Shown here: positions 21,816 through 34,000 of the stretch, one piece after another
Layout: each line of letters opens with the position of its first letter
Position numbering within the stretch: the first letter of the stretch is position 1
Assembly (NCBI GenBank): GCA_011033025.1
Contig: WFMF01000001.1
Location: forward strand, 2,285,755-2,349,754
Direction of reading: 5' to 3'
Length of the DNA: 64,000 bases
Origin: Beroe forskalii
Taxonomy: Eukaryota > Ctenophora > Nuda > Beroida > Beroidae
The notes under the pieces: model-generated
What the model was told of the DNA's origin: nothing
Database searches by the model: none
The model's input: the letters and a program-made list of their open reading frames with translations, nothing else
Translations under genes and position numbers: made by a program

Positions 21816-22153
21816 GTCTCCCATGTAAACGGGGAGCCTTCATTATCTATGACAATGACGTCACTCAGAAAAATATAATTAAGCGCATCTAGCGCTTTAA
21901 AGGTTAGGGTTAGGGTCAGGATTCGACGGGCGATGTCCGTCCCTTTCTTCTGACTTGTTGCAAAGTGACGTCCAAATGTGGAACGTTGCGCCGCGCGCGC
22001 GAGGGTAGGGTAACATCCTACGAGGTCAGGATTTGTTAGGTTTAGGGTAAGGATTAAGGTTAGGGTTTTGGTTAGGGCCATATTTAGGTTTAGGATACAG
22101 AAAAATGGACCTTTAGATCTGTGACGTCACTCAGCCCCGTTTACATGGGAGAC
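21816..22153. mobile_element. MITE with TTAGGG-like interior
   Basis: Terminal inverted repeats of about 19 bp (GTCTCCCATGTAAACGGGG and its complement) enclose roughly 338 bp. The interior (21,895-22,095) contains many degenerate TTAGGG/TTAGGTTTAGGG units and a CGCGCG block. About 60 bp of it, from GTGGAACGTTGCG to GGTAACATCCTACGA, is shared with the repeat near 57,720. The flanks CTA and TTA do not form a perfect target duplication. Confidence 0.75.
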
Positions 22154-22780
22154 TTAATGAAAGTTGAAACCAGTTCAGAAATGTTCATGGCCAATGGAGG
22201 TGTGCATTTTCTTTTCTCGAAACGCAAACATTAGGCTCTTTAGAATACAAAACAGATCTATTATGGATCCAGTTTTCTGCTGTCAAAATACCTTTGTCAT
22301 ATCTGTCGACAAATATTGAGCTACAAAAAACAGCGTGTCCGGTACCAAGAAGGACAATCTGCCCTTCTGTCAGAACTCCAGGTAAATAAATCCGATCAAA
22401 GATAAATTTGAACTTAAGCTATACGTAGGTTAGCTTATTCAGCCAAGAACTAAAATTGTGGAGGTATGAAAACAAATACATCAAATAATTTTGAAATATA
22501 ATTGCTTGTTCATTGCTTAAAAATAAACATTAAGAAATATTATTGTCATATACTAATAGGAATAAGAGTAAGTTTGAGGTTATGATATAATAATTTAGAG
22601 TCTATTGGTGGCAGTTTTCTCAGCTATAATAGCACAGCGTATCACGTATTGAAACAGAAGCATCGGAATGTTTCCACTTCCTTCCGATAGAAAGAACGGC
22701 ATCTTATCTTCTGAAAAAAAGGTAATCCACTTCTCTCACTGTTAAAATGCAGTGACGAGCAAATCTGAAATCGTTGCATC
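22154..22780. other. 3' flank and likely 3' UTR of TOP2
   Basis: Non-coding, AT-rich. It directly follows the topoisomerase II stop codon (minus strand), so the part near 22,780 is probably its 3' UTR. I found no unambiguous poly(A) signal. Confidence 0.4.
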
Positions 22781-25036
22781 TCAGTCGGAGTCGGACCCGA
22801 AGTTGTACTTGACGGGCTTTCTGTTCCTTCCACCGGTGTAACGATGGACTACTGGGGCATCTTCTGGGGGAAGGATAACTTGTTAAATTCTCAGCAAATT
22901 GGGATGTCAAATTGTAGATCTTACACAATTACTACATTCCCAATTTTTGGCACTTGGTTCTATTTGTTACAGCCATAACGTAATAATTGAACGGTTCCTA
23001 TGAAAAAGCAGGAGCCAGGGATTAAAGCGTTACATACAGTACCAATGAATATAAATTGTGATTTTATGGACGAATAATCAACTCACTGGTTTCAAAGTCA
23101 CTTCCATCGCTGTCCGAGAATGAAGGTTTCTGAAAAATAGCGAAAATTAACTCTCAAAATGTATGTCACATTGTCACTTGCTGTGAAGACAAAGAGTGGG
23201 TTAATGCATCTGATCCCCTGAATAATATCACTATCAGGGTCATAGCTAATTTTCCATTTACCCCAACCACCCATTCACGATACAACATAATCCCCAACCC
23301 AAAGCATCCCCAAACCTTGGTTTTCTTCTTGGCCTTGTCATCCTCGTCTGATTCACTCCACGGGTTGGGTCCCTTCTTCTTTGGTGCAGCTTTAGCAGGT
23401 TTCTTGTTACCGTTCATGGTGCTGGGACCTAGCTTCTTCTTGGGCGCCGGTTTCTTCTTAGCTGGCGGCGATTCGTCTGCAAAAAGAGAGGCAGTGAGCC
23501 TTATGATTGTGATAGTGTAGGCACCAGGTGCACATAAATCCTGCATTTCAATCGCGCGTCTCCATCGACCTCCATTTTAATCGATCAAATGCGCGCACTG
23601 ACACTGAAAAATTTTTGCGCCCATGGCAGGGGGTATAATATTGCATTCCAATGCCCAGGGCAGGGGGGTATAACAGAGAACTGAGAATGCGGGTGCATGA
23701 CGTACCGAGAGAGGATATGGTATCGTCCATTATCTTAGCTGGCGCTTTCTTGGGCGGGTTCTTCTTAGCCGGAGCTTTCTTTGGTGCAACCTCTTTGATG
23801 GAGTCTGAAACATCCTCAATTTCAATCATTATTGTTAAGCATAATTAATGGATTTCAATAATTCGACTGAAATTTGCTACTGGGAATTCAAATCTTGTAA
23901 CCCAAGTGAAATCTCAGTACTAACTGCTTAACTTACCCTGTGAGGAATCAAGGCTGTTAGCAGCACTAGCAGCCGCCCCCGTTCCATTCCGAGATCCTCC
24001 AATTGACTCATCATCCTCTGTAACATCTGAAGATGTAATATGTTGATGATAAGAGGGTTAAACAGTACCATGTTTATTTTTTGTACAGTTGTACGTGTTA
24101 TACTGTTAAATCAGTATCACGTACGCACAAAAGGCTGTCGGGTGGAACTTGCACGTATCTACGTTCCTCAACAATGCTGAAGCCTGAAACCCATCTAACG
24201 AAGAATTAGCTTCGCTCTTCACCACAGGTTCTGGGTTTGCAGCAGCAGCGGTGGCCCCATTAAAACTTTCCTTCTTCTCCTTCTTGACAACATGCCGGAA
24301 CTCGTCATCCGTACTGTCACTAAACTCAATACTCTTATCATCCTCGTCCTCCTCCTCGTTGCTATCTGTTTCCCAGGGATCCTTCGTAGGCTTCTTCTTC
24401 CCCCCTCCTCCGCCACTCTTACGCTTCTTGTTGAGGCGTTGCGCAAGGGATTGTGCCCCATTCGAGTCATCGCCCTCTTCCGGCTTCTCTTTCTTTACTC
24501 GCGGTGCTTTGGGCTCCTTCTTCACTTTGGGTTCACCCGGCTCTTTCTTCACTTTGGGTTCACGTTTGGGTTTGGCAGAGACAGAGGGAGCTACGAATGG
24601 TATGACTTCACCTGCAAAGGAATGCGTGAGGCAATTCGCGTGGAAGTTTTATCGAATTTTAATTAATCGTCAACGAGCAATTCCCATACCTAAAGCGTTG
24701 CGCCACTTATTGGTTTCGGGCCATGTTTGGTGAAATGGGGGGGGTTGTTCATTCAGCCTCCCAACATAGCCCCCGAACCGGCCAATAATTCATTCCATCA
24801 TCAACCATGACCAATATATCTCCTTCTTCACATCAACTCGTCAATCGTCATGCACTAACCCAGGTTATCTGCAAAGTCGTCAATATACTTCTTCTTGGAA
24901 GTCTGTTTCCTTTGTTTCTGAGAGTCAGCCTCCTTCTTTGCTTTCTCGGCTTCGTATTTCTTGATCCCAACCTCAAGAGCCTCAATGTCACTCAGCCACA
25001 GCTGCTCCAACGTTGTGTTCTTTAGGGCTTCAAGAT
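22781..25036 (-). CDS. TOP2: TOP2 exons 25-31: charged C-terminal tail
   Basis: Exon 25 24,860-25,036 (coiled coil, ALKNTTLEQLWLSDIEAL); exon 26 from 24,611 downward (VKKEP/KVKKEP repeats and SDSTDDE acidic patches; its 3' end is uncertain, possibly near 24,135); exon 27 23,937-24,026; exon 28 23,706-23,804 (PKKAPAKK repeats); exon 29 23,316-23,476 (KKKPAPKKK, NPWSESDEDD); exon 30 23,097-23,129; exon 31 22,781-22,863. Alternating Lys/Pro and Ser-Asp clusters are typical of the regulatory, nuclear-localising and CK2-phosphorylated tail in animal TOP2. The K-rich repeats produce spurious antisense frames at 24,251-24,733. Confidence 0.85.
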
Positions 25037-28000
25037 CTGAGAGAACCATCGTTAAAAGTAAAACACATACATGATAGAAATATCAATGACAATATTCACA
25101 AAGAAGAGGAATACAGGTTGAGATCAATCAATAAGGCCAAAGAGACAATGACTTTATCACTTTATCGGTAGATCTTGAGAAAATAAACCCCTTCCATTTA
25201 AGCTTAATCATGGAATATGATAATACGAACCGGCAATCTTCTCATCCCTTTTCTTGAGGAGAGCCTCCTTCCTCTCCTGAGTCAAGGATCTGATTGCCAT
25301 GTCAATCAGATAGTTGTAATCTGGCTCCCCAGGTTGCCTTGCTTCTTCCTCCTTCTCCTGATAAAATAGGTATTTCATGATAAAGGAAACTGTAATTGTG
25401 GTGTCTCGACCTTTTGAGGCGTGGTGTATTATGCCGCGCTAATTGGGTACTTTTTAAGGCGCTTAGCAGCGAAATTACTTTTCTCGCTGTCACGCGCCGC
25501 AGAAGTACCCAGGCGCGTCGTAATACGCTGGGCCTCAAAGGTCGAGACACCTGGGTCATGATGTAGCAAGATTTAGAAATAAGAAATACCGAAACCACTT
25601 TGGCTCTCAAATCTCTTCTCTCACACACCTGTTCCTCCTCCGAGTCTCCCTTATCATCCTCTTCTTCAGGCACTTCCTCAGGGTTCGTATTCATCAGCTT
25701 GTTGTGGTTTTCTTGCCACGATTTCAGAGGATCGCTATCGTACCCGCGTTTCTTTAGCATCGCAATCAAATCCCGATGCTTCACGTTCTCCACCTTGATT
25801 TTACCCTCGATTTTCTCGACGATGAACCGGGCTTTGTTGAGCAGTTGCTGGGATTCCGCCTCGTATTTTCCCACGAGGTACTCTTTCCGGCGACCATACA
25901 CAGCGAGTCTGAGGTATAAATTGAACTTGAATAATTCAGCGATGGATATCTCTGCCCGATAAGAATCTTATCCGATAATGAGAATTTTCAAGATAAATTT
26001 TCAATATCACCAATTATTGCCGGGAATTCCGGAATTGATAAATACGCAGTCCCTCGACAAACTATCAATATTATTATTGATGATTTGAAGCGACTGTCTC
26101 TCGTATTAATGATTTGTCGCAACTCTGCGACTGTCTCTTTCGTACCTTCCCTGGAAGAACTCTGCCATAATCTCCTTTGGAGACTCGTACTTCTTCAACA
26201 CCCCATCCTTGTCATGTAGTACCATGTTGGAGAGGTTGATGACGGAGGTTAACTTCAGCTTGTCGTGGATACCCTGGCTCTCCCACGTGTCGATGTTGGC
26301 CTTAGTCGCTGAGAAGGAGACGAGTTAACGCGCATGTGTGTGTAGATGGCTCCATCGATGGGGGAGGGGGGGGGTCAATAAAGATGCGAAAATATACTGT
26401 CAACTTTCTACAAGTTTTCTATACAAGTGCTATCAAAATTTCACACATATTCATGATTTTCAACTGGCAATGAAATCTCGTACCGGTGACATTGAACTTG
26501 ACGATTTCATCCGTATTATCGTCGCTGTAGTCCTGGAATATGGGTTGGATCTTTTCATTTCCCTGAGCAAAAAGCAGGAAATGCTTCTCGATGTAGGTCT
26601 GGGTCCACATTCCGATGGGTAACTCCAGGATCTGGAACTTGGTGTCCGCTGTCCGCACCACCTTGCCCACACTGTAGAACTTCTGGTCATCCACCTTCAC
26701 CATGTCACCTGGGGATTTGGTGTCAAGTTGTCAATTGGTGTCAAGGATTTGGTGTCAATTGCCCAAACTATAAAATCAAGTTTCAGATTGATTTTAATTG
26801 ATTATGCGGATAAAAAATATGCAGATCGATGATCCTTTTGAGCTTTAAACTCAAACAAAGAAAACTACCATGCTACCACCTGTAATAATATTAAAGAACA
26901 ACGAACCAATGAATTTCCTGTAGGACGGGAACATCTCTCGGTACTCCTCTCCATTTATAAGCCGCTTGGTATTGGCGATGACGTCTTCAACTCCAAAGTT
27001 AGGTGTGTTCGTTGAGTACCCCGTACCGATACCCTGGCCTCCGTTAATCAGACACATGGGGATGATAGGGGCGTACCTGGGAAAGGGAAGTCGTCAGGGA
27101 ATAGGGATTAGGGGGGTTTTGTGTATGCTCTGACAAAGGAGTCGTCAGGGACTAGAGGGGTTGGGGAATGGGGCATCTGGATATCAGGACATCTGTTTTG
27201 AAAGAGAACATGGAAATAAGAACATTGAGACAATAAATAGCTCAATTTAAACCATATCAATATCAAAGGATATCCATATTATTACTAAACTCACCAAAGT
27301 TAAAAACCTTTCCAACCCCACTCACCAGACGGGTTCCACTTTCTGGTTCTCATCCCAGAGGTACTGCAGAACGTTGTCATCCACATCGGGGAATATGAGC
27401 CTGGCCAGAGGAGAGAGGGCTGTGTAGATGTAACGCGCGGCAGCACTGTCACTACCCCCGTTCAGCCGAGTACCGAACTGTCCTGGAAGAGAGCAGGGTT
27501 AAGCTTTTGTAATCTTTTTTTCGCACTAAAAATCATCGTTCAATCTTCCTGGAATTCCATTGAGCAGGGCAAAAAGGAGGGCAAAGATAGGACTGGTACC
27601 CTGTGAAAGAAGGGCAAATTGACAACTTTCAATTCAGGAGGGTTCAAGTTCTACTGTCGATGGTGAAATTTCCATTTTCTGATTACTAAAACCCAAAGTC
27701 CAAACCTTTAGGCTCTAGCAGGTTGATGTTGTTTGACCCCACGAAGTCTTGAGCCAAGTCCGACTATGGTTCCCTCCAAACTCTTCTCACCGTGGTGGTA
27801 AACAGCTACTTCCGACACACTACCTACCAGCTGGGCTACCTTTATCTGCTTCTTCAGATTCCTAGGGGTTGAGATTGTAAATTCTAATTGATAATTCTAG
27901 GATTCAAATTGCAAATTCTTGGATTCGAATTTTGATTCTAGGTTTTAGATAGTAAATTCTAGATCGCAGATTTGAGCTTGTTTGAAATCAGAAAACAATT

Positions 28001-31000
28001 CCGTAACTTTGTCATCAATAAATCGACAGGTTATATTCTAGTTCTACACTGAGTTTGGAAACCCCTTCGAATTTCGCTCAGAAAATGAACTATTTTAATT
28101 ACCTCTTGAAACAGGTCATCATGACCTTTCTCTGGGAGGGTTTAAACCCGTCCATGATGCTGGGTATACTCCTCTCGTTATCGTAGTTACTGAAGAGGAT
28201 GAGCTCCCTGTCTATGAACTCCTTGTAGGAGACAGAGGACTGCGTCTTGTGGTACAGGTACAACTCACTTTCACCTGGGTTAGTGACGTGAGGTCACTTT
28301 AAGTGAGCAGGTGTAAGTCACTTGAAGTGCAAAGTGTAAAATTAATGACCGACCATGCTGAGCAGTTCAACCAATCTCTAAAACCAGAAAATAATTTAGT
28401 TACTGAAAATAACGAACCGTTTTCGCGTCTCTGTCGTCGTTCCAGCATCCCTTGCGCCAACCAGTCCTTCCTAGCATCCACTTCCTTCTTCGTGAAGGCC
28501 ATCTTGATCTTATCATCGTCTTCTTGACCCTGGTATCTGAGATACAAGAATATAACGTCAAATATTACGTCAGATTATTTGCACGGAGAAAGTGACAAGT
28601 CGACATCAGTTTGGTAAATAACAAGGTGCCATGTACTAAAACTATTTCAAACCATAGCAACATTTTAATTAATTGTCAACATATAGAAAAGGTTATAAAT
28701 ATGCAAATCTAGATCTGTAGCCGGTACCTGAATCGAATCTTGTGTCTGACCATGTCGGAGAAGTATTCCTTCGCTTCTTGAGCTGTCGAAGTTCCCAGAC
28801 CTACGATTGGTTGTTTAGGTTTGCTATTTTTCCAAGGAGACCCAAAAAATTTCAAATCATGCAATTTAATGGTTGGGAATAAGCTCTTTTATTGATTAGA
28901 ATTTAAAATGAAAGGAAGTTCGGGTGAAAACAGACCCTTGTAGTATTTTAGGGTCCACTGCTTCAGGTTTGTCTGTCTTTCCTTCCACTCCTTGAATTCT
29001 GGTATCGAGTAGAATGACTGCGTCGGCTTCCCTGATGATAATTATTGTTCATGACATAATTGGAAATATCGGACGCTCATTGCAATTTCGAAGCAATACT
29101 ATCAAATTTTTGAAATATAAAATGTTTTAATTTTTTCTCAATTCTACCAAACCATAACACATTCTAGGTATTCCCTCTGCAAGAAGCCCGCATGATGGGG
29201 GTAATGAATTGGGTGATGAAGTTCATCTTGAGGAGGGTTGGCCAGTTGTGGTGCACCCAGTTGATTATCAGACCTTTGATGTGCGAACCGTCCTACGAAT
29301 ATGGGAGCAAATCGTGAGCGGAGGGTAAAAAAGGGTTACAAACTTTTAATAGTTTAATGTAAGCAATTTGAAAATTCCTGTAAAGAAAGCGGCAATTTAC
29401 GGAAACTCGACTCACTTCAACAGAACTAAAAGAAAAAGTTCGAATGTATGTAACATATCTAGAATAATAAGACTCACGACATCCTGATCAGCCATAACCA
29501 TGATCTTGCCGTATCGGAGGGTCTTGATATCCGTCTCTGTCTCGTACTTCTTGCTGTACTTCAGTCCCAGAATCTTAACCAAACTGGTTATCTCAGCGTT
29601 CTCCATGATCTGTAAACAATAAGTAACATCTTAAGTTTTAGGAAGATCAATGTTCGATCGCATAGCACCGTTTTGACTGCCAAAATAGTCATGTAAAAAC
29701 TTTTGAAAATACCGCAGGGCATGATTTTAGGGCAAAAGAAGGGCATATTAGAAGGGCAATTTTTTAGGTGCCTTTTGAAAAATCGCCAAATTTGGTACCT
29801 TTGATGCCAAATTTGCTCATTTTTGCCCTTTTTCTTACTTTCATCAGCAAAAAAGCGGTACCTTTCCCGCAAATCTTTTAGTTTTGGTACCTTTTTGAGG
29901 TCTGATTAAGAGATATCTGGCACCTTTTTCAAAACTGTCAAAATTGGTACCTTTTGAAAACAACATCTTTCTAGATAGGTAGTGTAACATCTAAAATAGG
30001 TACCTTTTGAAGACAATGATTTCTCTAGACAAACATTTCTCTTATGTGACATGAGTACCTTTTCAAAGCAATGATTTTCTCCATGGAAACCTTTTGAAAT
30101 AGGTACCTTTTGAGGACAACCATTTTCTTGAAAAATAGGTACCTTTTTAGAAACTATCACTTTTCAAGTGTGACTTTTGAAAAGGTACCTCTTCGATCCA
30201 GCTGTTGACCTGAAATGGAAAGAGCGCATGAAGCTCTTCAACTGAAATGGAGTTGCTAAACCTTTCAATTAAAAAATACAGAAAAAACATAAATGATCAT
30301 TACTCAACAGCTGTTAAAAATCCATAAATTTCAATACCTAGAGGTAGAAGTAAATAAATCGGCTCCCATCCAGTTTTCGGCATTACGATAATGATAACAC
30401 ACCCACAAGAAGTTTGGTCCCAACCAAAATAAGCTGAATTCGTGTAAGATTTGACCTTTACTAACGACAAAATCGAAGTAAATAAAATTTACTAATTGTG
30501 CGCGCGCACAAATTTGCCGCGCAAAATAATATCACTACAGAAGAAAATCGTTTGTCGCTCGTAATTCTGTATATAGTGTTTCTTTTTTGTTCCAAAATTG
30601 GGCCGAGCTAATCGGCGAAACATTGACAGAATTGTAACATGATTGGGGACAAAATGTTTGCAAAATTGGAACATAATATTGCTTGCATCCAATGGGCTGA
30701 AAAGCTCTTGGTATATGTCGACATTTAGTCCAAATTTGAAGTATTTCCACTTACCAGTCCGATACTTAAAACTGATGATTATCTCTGATAGCTTGAGAGG
30801 TAAAAGTTGGTATTATATTGAGAGGTAAAATTGTTTGGGTTTTGGCAGTTTGGGTTTCTGAAAACCAGCGAAAATCAATGCTGCAGCGGTGTCAAGCGCA
30901 TAATTCATGACCAGATTCACCATTATTTGAACACCCATGGGACCTATAGGTAAATTTAGGAGTCATACACAGTCAATAAGCGCGTGCTTTCTACCTCTTC

Positions 31001-34000
31001 TCATGACTGACACTAGTCTGATGTATCACAGATAATAATCAAGTGACACCAGTCTTACGTATTCCTGACACCGCTCAGCCTCATAACTCACTACTGACAC
31101 CAGTCTGGCGTATCACTGACACCAGTCTGGCGTATCACTGACACCAGTCTGGCGTATCACTGACACCAGTCTGGCGTATCACTGACACCAGTCTGGCGTA
31201 TCACTGACACCAGTCTGGCGTATCACTGACACCAGTCTGGCGTTTCACTGACACCAGTTTGGCGTCTCACTGACACCAGTCTGGCGTATCATTGACACCA
31301 GTGTGGCGTATCGTTGACACCAGTCTGGCGTATCACTGACATCAGTCTGGCGTATCACTGACACCATTCTGATGCATCACTGACAGCAATCTGGAAAATC
31401 ACTGACACCAGTCTGGCGTATCACTGACACCAGTGTGGCGTATCGCTGACACCAGTCTGGTGAATCACTGACACCAGTCTGGCGTATTACTGACACCATT
31501 CTGGCGTATCACTGACACCAGTCTGGCGTATCACTGACACGAGTCTGCGGTATCACTGACACCAGTCTGACGTATCACTGACACCATTCTGGCGTTACAT
31601 CACTGACAGCAGCCTGGAGAATCATTGACACCAGTCTGGCGTATCACTGACACCAGTCTGGCGTATCACTGACACCAGTCTGGCGTATCTCTGACACCAG
31701 TCTGCGAGTCTGGCGTCAGCGTGTAACAAAACAAGATGGTACATCATTGACACCAGTCTGGCATGTCACTGAAACCAGTCTGGCAGGTTTAGCAAGTTTT
31801 GGACGATTTGATGATTACTTCAATAGAAAATCGTAAAATTTTGGGCCAAAAATGATGGCCCAAAAGATTTTAAAGAAAATTCGGACGTCCAGGGGAAGGG
31901 GTTTCTGAAATGTGGACGTTTGCAGACAAGGAAGAGGGGGGGTCTAGAATGGCTGAAATTTTGCAGACATCATTCATGGATGGCCCCATATATGGGGCTG
32001 TACAGTTATAACTACTGAGTGAAATGTTTTATATGCACAGAAAGAACTATCACAAAGATTAAATTATGTACTCACCGATTCTGACAGATCTTTCTCAAAC
32101 CATTAACAACCCTATGGGGTAAGATGATGAAATATGAATCAAGGAAAGTTAAAAGCAAAACGCATGTTACTATAACTATCAGCAGTAATAATTACAAATC
32201 TGTTCATACTTTGTGTTCAAAAATGTTAATACATTAGTGATGCATCAACAAAACATAATGGTCGGTGATCGTGAGTTCATGCCCCGATTAAAACTGAACT
32301 TAAATTTAATTCATTATAAAATAAAATTAAGTTTATTATAAATGATCAATATTCAATATCTCACACAAAGATAAGTTAACAAAATCAAATCAGATCATTT
32401 ATTGCACTGTATAATTATGTTTTAGATTCATACTTAGTAATTATTTTACACACTGCATACTATGCAAAAAAAGGTTAAAATGGTTGACAGAAGAAAGTGT
32501 TCAATAGTGTGTTAAATTTATGGAATAATGAATTCATGGAATAATAAATTAAGTTACTTATAAATAAGTTAGTAAACAAATATTACATTAAAAGCAACAT
32601 CAGAGGGATAAACAACTTTATTAAATTAAAACTTATGTACAACTTATTACAACAAAATTTTATATGATAATGAACGATTAACTAACGAATGGGAGTGTGT
32701 TTAAATCGAAAATAATCACACGAGGCGTGAGCCGAGTTTGATAATTTTCGATAACACACGATCCGTTTACATTGATAAGCCAAATATTGGCTTCATCTGA
32801 AAATTTATTTAAAAATAAATTCCTGTCAATTTCTACAAGAGGATTCTCCAGGGGCGAGGGCGAAATCGATTCCATTGATTTCAACCTCGGACTCTGAATT
32901 GCTGTGAAAGTAAGTAACTTCGTAACCTGCAATCAAGTAATGATGATGATCAAGTAGGATGATGATCTGACCTTGAAAGCCTCTCTGACCTTGTGGGTAT
33001 CTGATATCTCAATCCTCGAGGGTATCTCAATCTCAATCACGCTTCTCTATGCAATAATAAGATGATAAGGAGGGCTGTGCCGGGAGGAGTAAATTGCAAG
33101 GTCATGTTGGGAGGAGGTTGGGAGGATTCGTGCCCTGATCAATATCATTGAGAACGGATGACCATATGGGGATGACCAAAACGTCATGACTTAATTACTT
33201 AATTAAAAATTTGCTGCTTGGTTTTCTTAATTTTCAATGAGTAAATAGGACAGCGAAATACCCATACAATTCTTTTATCGCACTTTCGAAATACGTTGAA
33301 AACATAGAAGCATTGCTCTCAGCTATTATAATGAAAGATATATAGGTAAGTACGAACAGTAGGCGGATGAGTTTGACATCATTATAGTGTTCCAATGTAT
33401 TGAATTAGTGACGGTAAAAGGTTAAACAGAACAGCCATCAATTTATTAAAGCTGCAGCAGATACTACGGATACAAAGCTCTGCTGGATGACCAGGAATGT
33501 GATTACCAAACGCTATATATTTTCTACTTTGATCTATGTAAGTGATACTTTTTTGGGGTTCTGGAGGTGAGATTTGCGATTCTCACCTCCGTAAAGCCAG
33601 AAAATCATATATTAACGTTGGCAAGCTAATTAGATTTGATCATAATGTATCTCTATGATTTTGGTCATCCTTGAGCTCTTGAGCGCAGAGGCATCATGAT
33701 ATCACATAATATATGCTCAGAATAAATAGGCAGCCGCAATGACGCCATCAACTTTGTATGCACTGTCAAATTGTTGAAAATAACCGCCTATTTTTCGCGT
33801 GTGGGGTATAATTGAGTGATAATACGATCTTACTTGGCTGGGACCGGATAGATACGCTGATATGGGGGAATTGGAATGTTCTCAATTGTACCTATAGTAT
33901 GCGAATAAATTTATCAAGCACATGAACCACGAAAAACTTCACAGTGTTGTTTTGATACTAGCTCTTTTGTTCTAACATGTCGAAGTTCGCCCACAGGCGG

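Noticed and set aside
24251..24733. Plus-strand 160-codon frame
   Set aside because: Antisense to the Lys/Asp-rich TOP2 tail exon, whose composition suppresses stops on the other strand.
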